A stretch of DNA of 64,000 bases, taken from positions 1 through 64,000 of the forward strand of contig NZ_VRSW01000002.1 of the NCBI RefSeq assembly GCF_008017445.1. Reading direction: 5' to 3'. Shown piece by piece: positions 56,633 to 64,000 of this stretch (positions are counted from its first letter, which is position 1; every line of letters starts with the position of its first letter). This DNA is from Microbacterium mitrae. Lineage in GTDB: Bacteria; Actinomycetota; Actinomycetes; Actinomycetales; Microbacteriaceae. Under the pieces are notes generated by a model, which saw only the letters and a list, made by a program, of their open reading frames with translations, ran no database searches and was not told the DNA's origin. A program made the position numbers and the translations under genes.

Positions 56633-56687
56633 GCCCCCATTATTGCCACCCCAGGCTATGGATTGGCTAAGGTTTGAGCGAATGTCG

Positions 56688-58331
56688 CTAAGCCGCTAGC
56701 GAATCAGCATCCAAAATCGTGTAACTGTAGCCCTGTTCTGCCAAGAATCGCTGCCGATTTTGGGCGTAATCCTGGTCCACCGTGTCGCGCGCGATCAGGG
56801 TGTAGAAACTCGCCGTGTGCCCTGATTTCTTGGGGCGCAGCAGGCGTCCGAGGCGCTGCGCCTCCTCTTGACGGGAGCCGTAGGAGCCAGAGACTTGGAT
56901 AGCGACGGAGGCTTCAGGCAGGTCGATGGAGAAGTTTGCCACTTTCGACACGACCAGTACCGAAATTTCTCCGGTTCGAAACGCCTGAAACAGCACTTCG
57001 CGCTCGTCGACGGGCGTGGCGCCGGTGATTTTGGGTGCGTTGAGGGCGTCAGCGAGCGTGTCAATCTGGTCAAGGTACTGACCGATAATCAAGATCTGCT
57101 CACCCTCATGCTTGGCGACCAGATCACGCACGGTTTGAATCTTCGCCGGCGCTGTCGAGGCCAGGCGATACCGCTCATCGTCTGCTGATGCGGCGTACTC
57201 AAGGCGCTCCAATTCCGGCAAGTCGATGCGCACCTCGTAGCAGACCGCGGGAGAGATGAACCCCTGCGCCTCGATCTCCTTCCACGGCGCGTCAAAGCGC
57301 TTCGGCCCGATCAGGCTGAACACATCGCCCTCTCGGCCGTCTTCACGCACCAGCGTTGCGGTCAATCCGAGCCGTCGTCGCGCCTGCAGGTCGGCCGTCA
57401 GTTTGAAGACGGGCGCAGGCAACAGGTGCACCTCGTCATACACGATGAGGCCCCAATCCAGCGCGTCGAGCAGCGCCAGGTGTGCGTATTCACCCTTCCG
57501 CTTGGCGGTGAGAATTTGGTACGTCGCAATGGTGACCGGCTTGATCTCTTTGCTCTGTCCGGAGTACTCGCCAATTTCCTCGGGCGTCAACGTGGTGCGC
57601 TTGAGCAGTTCATCACGCCACTGCCGCGCGCTCACGGTGTTGGTCACCAGAATGAGCGTCGTGGTCTTGGTCTCGGCCATCGCGCCGGCGCCCACCAGCG
57701 TCTTTCCGGCGCCACATGGTAGCACGACAACACCGGAACCACCGGCAACGAAGGTGCTGACTGCATCGTTTTGGTAGGGGCGGAGGGAGAAATCGTTGGT
57801 CTCATCCATCGCGATTTCGTGGGGTGTGCCCGGGGTGTATCCGGCAAAGTCTTCTGCCGGCCACCCAATCTTCAGCAGTTCCTGCTTGATTTGCCCGCGC
57901 GCCCACGCGTCGATGACGTAGGTGTCTTCGGTGGGGTGGCCGACGAGCAGGGGAGAGATGCGCTTGTTGCGAGCCACTTCGGTGAGCACCGCGCGGTCGG
58001 CGCTGCGCAAAATCAGGGTGCCCTCGTCGTCACGCTCAATCGAAAGGCGACCGTAGCGGCCAACCGTCTCGGTAATGTCGAGGGCGACCGACGGCGGCAC
58101 CGGAAACTTTGACCACCGGTTGAGCGTGTCAAGCATGTTTTCGGCATCGTGCCCGGCGGCGCGCGCATTCCACAGTCCGAGACGTGTCACACGGTAGGTG
58201 TGGATGTGTTCTGGCGCGCGCTCAAGCTCCGCGAACACCGCCAACTCATGACGAGCGGCTTCGGCATCGGGGTGTGCAACCTCGAGCAGAACGGTACGGT
58301 CACTTTGCACGATCAGGGGGCCATTAGCCAT
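56688..58331 (-). CDS. XPB/Ssl2-family DNA repair helicase
   Basis: This 547-residue superfamily 2 helicase starts MANGPLIVQSD. The N-terminal damage-recognition-like region (about 1-170) precedes Walker A LPCGAGKTLVG, the DEVH box (YDEVHLLPAP) and LTATLVREDG, followed by the C-terminal RecA domain (SGSYGSRQEEAQRLGRLLRP). Bacterial XPB has 3'-5' unwinding activity. TAGAAT lies eight bases before the ATG (minus strand), suggesting a nearly leaderless transcript. Confidence 0.95.
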   Translation of the reverse strand: MANGPLIVQSDRTVLLEVAHPDAEAARHELAVFAELERAPEHIHTYRVTRLGLWNARAAGHDAENMLDTLNRWSKFPVPPSVALDITETVGRYGRLSIERDDEGTLILRSADRAVLTEVARNKRISPLLVGHPTEDTYVIDAWARGQIKQELLKIGWPAEDFAGYTPGTPHEIAMDETNDFSLRPYQNDAVSTFVAGGSGVVVLPCGAGKTLVGAGAMAETKTTTLILVTNTVSARQWRDELLKRTTLTPEEIGEYSGQSKEIKPVTIATYQILTAKRKGEYAHLALLDALDWGLIVYDEVHLLPAPVFKLTADLQARRRLGLTATLVREDGREGDVFSLIGPKRFDAPWKEIEAQGFISPAVCYEVRIDLPELERLEYAASADDERYRLASTAPAKIQTVRDLVAKHEGEQILIIGQYLDQIDTLADALNAPKITGATPVDEREVLFQAFRTGEISVLVVSKVANFSIDLPEASVAIQVSGSYGSRQEEAQRLGRLLRPKKSGHTASFYTLIARDTVDQDYAQNRQRFLAEQGYSYTILDADSLAA

Positions 58332-58385
58332 AACGTGCAATTCTACTCGCGGTTTTGATGGGCAGTGCCGAATCGCCCCCGGCGA

Positions 58386-60089
58386 CTAGCTCAATGTTTC
58401 AATACGGGTGATGTGAGACACCGGCAGGGTGCGTTCCACATCGGCCGCCTTATCGCGTCCGCGCAGGCGCCCGCCGCCAAAACCTGAAGCCTCCAGCGTG
58501 AAGGTGCGTGCCTCGGAACCAGGAATGGCGACCGTGACAGAGACCGTGCTGCGGTGGCGCACGGCGAGTTCAACCTCACGCTCCAACCAGGCGGTTTCTG
58601 AGTTGTCGGCCGTCGCTTCGCGCAACCGCTCCACGAGCTCGGCGTAACTGCCCTCCGACGACGCAGCCGATGGTTCCGCTAGCCGGTGTCGCTGTAATCG
58701 CTCCGGCGACCCGTCTGCGGCCACCAGGGTGACGGGGTAGTGCGCGTCGGCGAGTGCGACGGCAACGGTGTCGCGGCTCACGCGCGAAAGAAGACCGCGC
58801 GCCGAGCGCATCAAACCCAGCGGCCGCAGCGCTTGGTCAACGGCCATCGTGTCGATCAACGCGTTTGTCTCGGCGGTGACCAGCGTGTGCTGGCCGTCGC
58901 CGTCAATGCCAACGCGAATGGAACCATGACGCCGCGCCGATTCGCCCACGAGATAGGCGAGGGGCTGAGGGATACCCGTGAGCGAGATCTGATTCAAGAA
59001 CTCGGTGATCGACTCTTCGGTCTCGCCGCCGGTCACCGCATCCATCAATGACGACGGCGTGAATCGATAGGTTGACGCCTGGGCGTGGGACTCGCGCACT
59101 GCCATAGAGCGCAGCCGAATGTCGAGAGCGGCCTCGAGGGGGCCGGGGCTGATGGCGGTGAGGTCATGCTGCAGGTAGATCTGATCGACCTCGTGCGGGA
59201 GAAGCTCCGAGAGCGCCTCGCGATCGGGTTCACCGCCGGCGAGCAGGGGAGCAGCCCACGGCGTTGGCTCGCCGCTTGCGGTCAGCAGGCCGAGCAAGAA
59301 CAGTGCGGTGCGAATCCGATCAGCGCGCGCCGGCCACTCCGGATCCCACGGGTAGGCCGCGGGCCACTCCGCCACGGCGATGACGGCGTTGTCGGCACCG
59401 CGCATCCCCGCCGGAAGAAAAGCGACGACCGCCCTGGCGATACGATCCCAGCGCTCGCGGTTGGAGGCGCCAAGCCAGCTCGCGCCCGCTGGCGTCGCCA
59501 TCCATCGACGATCGATCGGGGCGGTAAGGCCAGCAACCTGGCCAACGCGCAGCAGCGTGTCAACATCCTCGGCGTCATCAACGACGTTAGCTTCGGCGAG
59601 GCGACGACGCTCTGCCGCGCTCACGGCACCGGTTCCGATTTGCGCAAGCGGGCTGGTCAGCAGCACCGTGAGCAGATCGGCGATGTTGCCGATGGTGGTG
59701 AAGGCACGCTCCGCCGCGCGTGCCGCGGGCTCAGACGAGACAGATTCGCGTGCGGCACCCGTCTCGGCGGCACCCAGATCGCGAACGACGTTCGCAACGG
59801 GCGTGTACATGGTTCCGTCTGGTGAAACGAAGCCTGAGCGCACGAGCGTGTCGTCCGTGACGGCGAGCGGTAAGCCCTCGGCCAGCGCTCGCAGCGTGAC
59901 GGCCTGCGGGGCGGCAATCGCTCGCAGCCCGGTCGTAATCGATGCCGGCTCTAGCAGGGCCTCGGCGGCGTCGAAGAAGTCACGCCACGCGACGCGTGAC
60001 GAAACGTCGCGCTCGCGAAAGAGTTGGTCGAGAGCGTCGTCGCTCTGCGAGGCGAGGGCAACAGCCAACCCCCGTGCGTCTGTCGTCAT
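58386..60089 (-). CDS. Helicase-associated domain protein (XPB partner)
   Basis: This 567-residue protein has the helicase-associated domain (Helicase_C_3 type) with EVDQIYLQHDLTAISPGPLE and the later IRLRSMAVRESHAQASTYRF. The C-terminal part (VSVTVAIPGSEARTFTLEASG) resembles a WYL-type fold. It lies immediately upstream of XPB in the same direction, a common actinobacterial pairing suggesting a joint role in DNA repair. The molecular function is unproven. Confidence 0.88.
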   Translation of the reverse strand: MTTDARGLAVALASQSDDALDQLFRERDVSSRVAWRDFFDAAEALLEPASITTGLRAIAAPQAVTLRALAEGLPLAVTDDTLVRSGFVSPDGTMYTPVANVVRDLGAAETGAARESVSSEPAARAAERAFTTIGNIADLLTVLLTSPLAQIGTGAVSAAERRRLAEANVVDDAEDVDTLLRVGQVAGLTAPIDRRWMATPAGASWLGASNRERWDRIARAVVAFLPAGMRGADNAVIAVAEWPAAYPWDPEWPARADRIRTALFLLGLLTASGEPTPWAAPLLAGGEPDREALSELLPHEVDQIYLQHDLTAISPGPLEAALDIRLRSMAVRESHAQASTYRFTPSSLMDAVTGGETEESITEFLNQISLTGIPQPLAYLVGESARRHGSIRVGIDGDGQHTLVTAETNALIDTMAVDQALRPLGLMRSARGLLSRVSRDTVAVALADAHYPVTLVAADGSPERLQRHRLAEPSAASSEGSYAELVERLREATADNSETAWLEREVELAVRHRSTVSVTVAIPGSEARTFTLEASGFGGGRLRGRDKAADVERTLPVSHITRIETLS

Positions 60090-60098
60090 ATGACGAAG

Positions 60099-60383
60099 CT
60101 ACCGTCGCTGATCGCTGCGAGCGGCCTTGGCCAGCTTGGCGCGGCGCACCGTGTTTGACACCAGCAGTGTGAAAAACAGGATCACGCCCACCGGCAGGCC
60201 GTAATACATGATGCCGCTCACGATGGTCCAAAACGGGGTGCCGAAGTCGACGGTGACCATGGAACCGATGATGACGGCCACAAAGCAGAGAACAGCCGCG
60301 ACGATGAGCGTCAGCGACGACACCGCCAGAATGCGGTCAATGCGCGTGACGGGAACCTCAGCGTCAGAATTTTCATTACTCAT
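60099..60383 (-). CDS. Small membrane protein, two transmembrane segments
   Basis: This 94-residue protein starts at ATG (MSNENSDAEVPVTRIDR) with GGAGGG just upstream. Hydrophobic segments lie at about residues 20-45 and 56-78, and a basic tail (RRAKLAKAARSDQRR) follows. The family is unknown. Confidence 0.8.
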   Translation of the reverse strand: MSNENSDAEVPVTRIDRILAVSSLTLIVAAVLCFVAVIIGSMVTVDFGTPFWTIVSGIMYYGLPVGVILFFTLLVSNTVRRAKLAKAARSDQRR

Positions 60384-60413
60384 CACCCTCCAGTGTATTC
60401 GCCTCGACCCGGG

Positions 60414-60419
60414 TAGGCT
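60414..60419 (+). promoter_or_regulatory. -10 box (TAGGCT) for the cold-shock gene
   Basis: TAGGCT lies 65 bases before the ATG at 60485, leaving a leader of about 58 bases, as is usual for cold-shock genes. Confidence 0.5.
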
Positions 60420-60484
60420 GGTGAGCGGGTCATTTGGCCCGGCTTTTCAGCGCCATTGGGGCGCAAGATTTCAGTGAGGGTGCT

Positions 60485-60868
60485 ATGCCAGCGGGCAAAG
60501 TCCGTTTCTACGACGAAGAAAAGGGATTCGGTTTCATTTCGGCTGAGGACGGCCAAGACGTGTTTTTGCATGTCACCGCCCTGCCAGCCGGCTCGCCTGC
60601 GCCCAAGCCGGGCGCGCGGGTCGAATTTGGCGTCGCCGAGGGCAAGCGTGGCCCGCAAGCGTTGGCGGTGCGCGTATTGGAGGCTCCGGTGAGCCTGGCC
60701 AAGAAGAACCGCAAGCCTGTCGATGACATGGCAATCATTATTGAAGACCTCGTGAAGCTGCTCGACAACCTCGGCGGCGACCTGCGCCACGGCCGATACC
60801 CGTCGTCAAGCCAGACTCGCAAGGTCGCAACGGTACTGCGCAAGGTGGCGGACGAGCTTGACGTTTGA
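60485..60868 (+). CDS. Cold-shock domain protein with C-terminal extension
   Basis: This 127-residue protein has a cold-shock domain (about 1-65) with RNP1 KGFGFI and RNP2 DVFLHV, and an extra C-terminal domain (VDDMAIIIEDLVKLLDNLG) typical of the longer actinobacterial form. It binds single-stranded nucleic acid. It overlaps the DUF3027 gene by 11 bp. Confidence 0.93.
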   Translation: MPAGKVRFYDEEKGFGFISAEDGQDVFLHVTALPAGSPAPKPGARVEFGVAEGKRGPQALAVRVLEAPVSLAKKNRKPVDDMAIIIEDLVKLLDNLGGDLRHGRYPSSSQTRKVATVLRKVADELDV

Positions 60869-61793
60869 AACAGATGACACCGTGACGCCGGGCGAGCCCG
60901 ACGTGACGCCAGGGGTCGTAGCGAACGACGCGGCGGAGTCCGCCGTGTCTGCTGCACCAGAAGCGGCGATCGTCGAGGCGGCCAACGTTGCCAGCGAGGC
61001 ACCGGAACCAGTGGGTGGCGAAGCGGTGGAACCTGTGGTCGCGCCCGCCGAGACACTTGTCGAGATCGAGGCTGTGGCTGAGGCTGTTGTCGTGGCTGAG
61101 GCTGAGGCTGAGGTCGCGGCTGAGGCTGTTGTCGCGCCTGCCGTCGTGGAGCCGGACGCAGCCCTGCTGGCGGCGCACGACCTGGCGTATGCCGCGCTGC
61201 TGGAAATCACTCCGGCGGCGACGATTGGTGCGCCAGCCGGTCACATCGTGGAGCCCGATGGCGTGGTCTCGCTGATGTTCGAGACGACACTGCTGGGGTA
61301 TCCCGGATGGTTCTGGACGGTGTCCTTGGCACGCGTGCCGGGAGATGAGCCGACCGTGCTTGAGGCCGAACTCCTGCCCGGAGAGCGGGCGCTCGTCGCC
61401 CCCGACTGGGTGCCGTGGGCGGTGCGACTGGCCGAGTATCAGGCCGCACAGGTCGCCGCTGCGGAGAACGCCGCTGGCGAGGCGAGCGACGAGTCTGATG
61501 ACGACCTCGACGACGAGATTGACGACGACGATCTTGACGACGACGAAGATCTCGACTTCGACCCCGACGATTTGCACAGCGAAGACGACGACGACCTTGA
61601 CGGCGTTGACATCGACGCATTGGGCGAGGTCAGTCTGAGTGCCGACATCGACGATGACGCTGACGACGACGGCGACGACTCGGCAGGCGAGTCCGATGAC
61701 ACCGATGACGATGAGTCAGACGGTGAGCCAGAAGCAACCACCGAGCCGGCGAAGAAGCGCCGCCGGTTGAGCTGGCGGCGCCTGCGCCGCTAA
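60858..61793 (+). CDS. DUF3027 family protein with acidic repeats
   Basis: This roughly 311-residue protein has an Ala/Glu/Val-rich N-terminus (AEAVVVAEAEAEVAAEAVV), a folded DUF3027 core at about residues 95-200 (VSLMFETTLLGYPGWFWTV) and a long Asp/Glu-rich segment (about 208-285) ending in a basic KKRRRLSWRRLRR. The start is TTG 60858 or GTG 60882. The cold-shock/DUF3027 pair is conserved in actinobacteria. The function is unknown. Confidence 0.85.
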   Translation: MTFETDDTVTPGEPDVTPGVVANDAAESAVSAAPEAAIVEAANVASEAPEPVGGEAVEPVVAPAETLVEIEAVAEAVVVAEAEAEVAAEAVVAPAVVEPDAALLAAHDLAYAALLEITPAATIGAPAGHIVEPDGVVSLMFETTLLGYPGWFWTVSLARVPGDEPTVLEAELLPGERALVAPDWVPWAVRLAEYQAAQVAAAENAAGEASDESDDDLDDEIDDDDLDDDEDLDFDPDDLHSEDDDDLDGVDIDALGEVSLSADIDDDADDDGDDSAGESDDTDDDESDGEPEATTEPAKKRRRLSWRRLRR

Positions 61794-61811
61794 AGCGTCG
61801 ATAACGCAAAC

Positions 61812-61851
61812 AAAGTGCGGGGGCAGAACCATGGTTCCGCCCCCGCACTTT
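61812..61851. terminator. Bidirectional terminator between DUF3027 and serC
   Basis: AAAGTGCGGGGGC (61812-61824) and GCCCCCGCACTTT (61839-61851) pair perfectly around the inner palindrome GAACCATGGTTC. It lies between convergent genes, with T-rich ends. Confidence 0.93.
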
Positions 61852-61865
61852 TCTTGCTTGGGGCG

Positions 61866-62978
61866 TTAGCTGTTGGCCAGCACGTAGTCGATGCTACGAA
61901 TCAGCTGACGCACATCGTTCGGCTCGATCGAGACGAAGGTTGCGACGCGGAGCTGGTTGCGGCCCAGCTTGCGGTAGGGCTCGGTGTCGACGATGCCGTT
62001 GGCGCGCAAGGTCTTGGCGATCGCTGCGGCGTCGATCGAGTCATCAAAATCGATCGTGGCGACGACGGGGGACCGGTGCTCGGGGTTTGACACGAACGGG
62101 GTTGCGATGGCAGATGCCTCGGCCCAGTCGTAGAGCGCCCCGGAGCTTTCGCGCGTGCGCGCGTCTGCCCACGCGAGCCCACCGTTTGCGACGATCCAGT
62201 CGAGTTGGCTGTTGAGCAGGTGCAGCGTCGTGAGCGCGGGTGTGTTGAGAGTTTGGTTCAGCCGCGAGTTATCCAGCGCTTGCTTCAGGCTCAAGAACTC
62301 CGGAATGTAGCGGCCAGAAGCCGCGATGCGCTCGATGCGCTCAATAGCCGCGGGCGACACCACGGCAAACCACAGGCCGCCATCGGAGCCCAGGTTCTTC
62401 TGCGGCGCGAAGTAATAAACGTCTGCCTCAGTGACGTCGAAGTCGATGCCGCCGGCAGCACTCGTCGCATCGACGACCGTCAGCGCGCCCTCGTCGCCGT
62501 GCACGCGACGAATAGGAGCCGCCGCTCCCGTTGAGGTCTCATTGTGCGGGTAGGCGTAAACGTCAACGCCCGCCACCACCTCAGCCGCTGCAATGGTTCC
62601 GGGCTCGGCATTGCGAACGTCTGGCGACTGCAGCCAGGGCGCCGCGGCAGCCTTGGCGAACTTGCCGCCAAACTCGCCGAAGACCAGGTTCTGCGCGCGG
62701 TTTTCGATCAGCCCAAACGCCGCGGCATCCCAGAAGGCGGTCGAGCCGCCATTGCCGACGATGACTTCGTAGCCATCGGGCAGACGAAACAGCGTGCCCA
62801 TCAGTTCGCGCACCGAACCAACCAGGTTCTTGACGGGAGCCTGACGGTGCGAGGTTCCCAGTAGCGAAAGACCGACCGACGCGAGCGACTGGATCTGCTC
62901 CTCACGCACCTTGGAGGGGCCGCAACCAAAGCGGCCGTCAGCGGGAAGGAGGTCTCGGGGAATCTCAACTGTCGCCAT
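61866..62978 (-). CDS. serC: Phosphoserine aminotransferase (actinobacterial type)
   Basis: This 370-residue PLP enzyme makes phosphoserine for serine biosynthesis. It opens with IPRDLLPADGRFGCGPSKV and has VGNGGSTAFWDAA, HNETSTGAA, DATSAAGGIDFD and the PLP lysine in YFAPQKNLGSDG. This set matches mycobacterial-type SerC. Confidence 0.96.
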   Translation of the reverse strand: MATVEIPRDLLPADGRFGCGPSKVREEQIQSLASVGLSLLGTSHRQAPVKNLVGSVRELMGTLFRLPDGYEVIVGNGGSTAFWDAAAFGLIENRAQNLVFGEFGGKFAKAAAAPWLQSPDVRNAEPGTIAAAEVVAGVDVYAYPHNETSTGAAAPIRRVHGDEGALTVVDATSAAGGIDFDVTEADVYYFAPQKNLGSDGGLWFAVVSPAAIERIERIAASGRYIPEFLSLKQALDNSRLNQTLNTPALTTLHLLNSQLDWIVANGGLAWADARTRESSGALYDWAEASAIATPFVSNPEHRSPVVATIDFDDSIDAAAIAKTLRANGIVDTEPYRKLGRNQLRVATFVSIEPNDVRQLIRSIDYVLANS

Positions 62979-63035
62979 GCGCTCAGTGTAGTTCGTCGGG
63001 CGCGGGCGTCCGGAGAGTGTGACGGTGAAAGTCGG

Positions 63036-63041
63036 TAGGCT
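63036..63041 (+). promoter_or_regulatory. -10 box (TAGGCT) for the DtxR-family regulator
   Basis: TAGGCT lies about 32 bases before the ATG at 63074, so this transcript has a short leader. Confidence 0.5.
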
Positions 63042-63073
63042 AGAACCATTCCTTTTCTGAGCTGTGAGGCCTC

Positions 63074-63775
63074 ATGACCGACCTGATCGACACCACCGAA
63101 ATGTACCTCCGCACCATCCTGGAGCTGGAGGAGGAGAACATTACGCCGCTGCGTGCTCGCATCTCGGAGCGCCTCGGTCACTCTGGTCCGACGGTCTCGC
63201 AGACGGTCGGTCGCATGGAACGCGATGGTCTCGTCGTCGTCTCAGAAACTCGTACGCTCGAGCTCACCGAGCAGGGGCGCCAGAAGGCCGTTGACGTGAT
63301 GCGTAAGCACCGTCTGGCCGAGCGTCTGCTCTCGGATGTGATCGGCTTGGACTGGGCATACGTGCACGAAGAGGCGTGCCGCTGGGAGCACGTCATGAGC
63401 GAGCAGGTTGAGCGTCGCCTTGTCGAGCTTCTTGGCCACCCCACCGAATCGCCCTACGGCAACCCGATTCCTGGCCTTGACCAGGTCGGTGGCGAAACCA
63501 ATGCCACCTTCGAGCAGGGTGTCGTCGGCCTCGTGCAGCGACTGACCGACGCCGGTCGCCCCATCGAGGGCACCGTGCGCCGCCTCGCGGAACCCGCGCA
63601 GGTCGACCCGGAACTGCTGGAGCAGTTCCGGGACGCCGGCGTTGTGCCCGGCGCACGCGGCCAGTTCCGCTTCAACGAGGGATATGTGCTGGTGGAGATG
63701 GACGGCAACGAGTCTGGTCTCGAGCTGCCGGTCGAAGTGGCCGCGCACATCTTCCTTCTTGACGACCGCGCGTAA
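63074..63775 (+). CDS. DtxR/IdeR-family metal-dependent regulator
   Basis: This 233-residue repressor has an N-terminal winged helix (EMYLRTILELEEENITPLRARISERL, GPTVSQTVGRMERDGL), the metal-binding/dimer domain (MRKHRLAERLL, EEACRWEHVMSEQVERRL) and a C-terminal SH3-like FeoA domain (about 155-230). It is iron- or manganese-responsive. It could be IdeR/DtxR itself or a manganese-type paralogue. Confidence 0.93.
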   Translation: MTDLIDTTEMYLRTILELEEENITPLRARISERLGHSGPTVSQTVGRMERDGLVVVSETRTLELTEQGRQKAVDVMRKHRLAERLLSDVIGLDWAYVHEEACRWEHVMSEQVERRLVELLGHPTESPYGNPIPGLDQVGGETNATFEQGVVGLVQRLTDAGRPIEGTVRRLAEPAQVDPELLEQFRDAGVVPGARGQFRFNEGYVLVEMDGNESGLELPVEVAAHIFLLDDRA

Positions 63776-63932
63776 CCCGTTATCGCCCGGGTTTTGCCCC
63801 GGGTTCACGCGGAATTACGCGAATCGGCTCGGGCTGTGAGGTGTGCCACAACGGCCGCACTTCGCAGTTATGGATCATCTCCAAGATGAGAATTCTCGCG
63901 AATGTGCCGTCTCAGCGAGACAATATCGTTAC

Positions 63933-63951
63933 ATTCAGGTAGCCTTGCTCA
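63933..63951. promoter_or_regulatory. Weak DtxR-like box
   Basis: The 19-mer TTCAGGTAGCCTTGCTCAA shares the central TAGCCT and part of each arm with the DtxR/IdeR operator but has several mismatches. It lies upstream of a gene starting at 63985. Confidence 0.25.
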
Positions 63952-63984
63952 AGTCCGAGGGCGAGAAGCTGGCCGGAGGACACC

Positions 63985-64000
63985 GTGGAAACTGCCTCGC
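63985..64000 (+). CDS. Start of a gene running off the window (unidentified)
   Basis: GTG at 63985 is preceded by GGAGGA at a four-base spacing. Only METAS can be read, so no identity can be given. The 63776-63984 space upstream holds a CCCGGG/CCCGGG hairpin (63786-63803), GTCTC-AGC-GAGAC (63910-63922) and a possible -10 TAGCCT (63940-63945). Confidence 0.5.

Noticed and set aside
58386..60089. Separate transcription-factor call from the C-terminal WYL-like part
   Set aside because: The whole length fits the helicase-associated family next to XPB, and no N-terminal DNA-binding HTH is seen.
61480..61760. Dense GAC/GAT repeats as a DNA repeat element
   Set aside because: They encode the Asp/Glu-rich segment of the DUF3027 protein; this is protein low complexity, not a separate repeat.

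Overview
The window is high-GC actinobacterial chromosome, most likely Microbacteriaceae and Microbacterium-like. This is inferred from gene content: carD, SenX3/RegX3, a SigK/RskA pair, a DipZ-type CcdA-thioredoxin fusion, an MsiK-type solitary sugar ABC ATPase, a fused ispDF, an XPB helicase with its helicase-associated partner, the DUF3027, DUF4032, DUF3263 and DUF2332 families, and actinobacterial-type SerC. No rRNA, CRISPR or prophage was seen. The only mobile DNA is a pair of broken IS3-family remnants at the extreme left.

Layout. 1-290: IS3 remnants. 448-2177: three related one-membrane-span exported proteins, overlapping head-to-tail with a membrane protein. 3680-8419: topA-tmk-holB, followed by a lipoprotein alpha/beta hydrolase. 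10.1-12.9 kb: tRNA-Thr, a nicotinamidase, an unexplained hairpin-rich intergenic region, a small membrane peptide and tRNA-Lys. 13.0-17.0 kb: a compact SigK module (dipZ-sigK-rskA, with a divergent fasciclin lipoprotein) carrying matching candidate SigK promoters on both strands. 17.6-18.5 kb: a class IV aminotransferase. 18.6-19.4 kb: a noncoding tandem array of five 81-82 bp palindromic units. 19.5-28 kb: phosphate and polyphosphate genes (pstSCAB with Pho box, ppk, a MutT1-like hydrolase) next to a GlnR-type regulator. 28-37.6 kb: nitrobindin-like protein, YgfZ, a carotenoid-desaturase-like FAD enzyme with a methyltransferase, gpmA, phoU, senX3-regX3 and carD. 37.7-41.9 kb: ispDF, GNAT, cysS, rlmB. 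42-46.6 kb: DUF4032, msiK, a DsbA-like protein lacking its CXXC, tRNA-Thr. 46.8-52.6 kb: a DMT transporter, a nitroreductase with msrB, DUF2332, DUF3263, a LytR_C protein, and groL with two CIRCE-type operators. 52.7-64 kb: a terpenoid-cyclase-fold protein, an orphan WXG100 protein, a two-component system, XPB helicase and partner, a cold-shock protein, DUF3027, serC and a DtxR-family regulator.

How it works together. Phosphate handling dominates: pstSCAB, PhoU, SenX3-RegX3, Ppk and a NUDIX/histidine-phosphatase protein lie within about 17 kb. The SigK block resembles the mycobacterial SigK regulon (dipZ plus MPT70/83-type fasciclin proteins) gathered at one locus with its own sigma and anti-sigma factors. 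At least twelve genes start exactly six bases after a TANNNT -10 box, which implies widespread leaderless transcription; one of these also carries an upstream element matching the RecA-independent (PafBC) DNA-damage promoter.

Least explained: the palindrome array at 18.6-19.4 kb, the hairpin-rich region near 11.65 kb, the long inverted repeat near 10.38 kb, and the high frequency of the word GTGGTTCCG and its complement.
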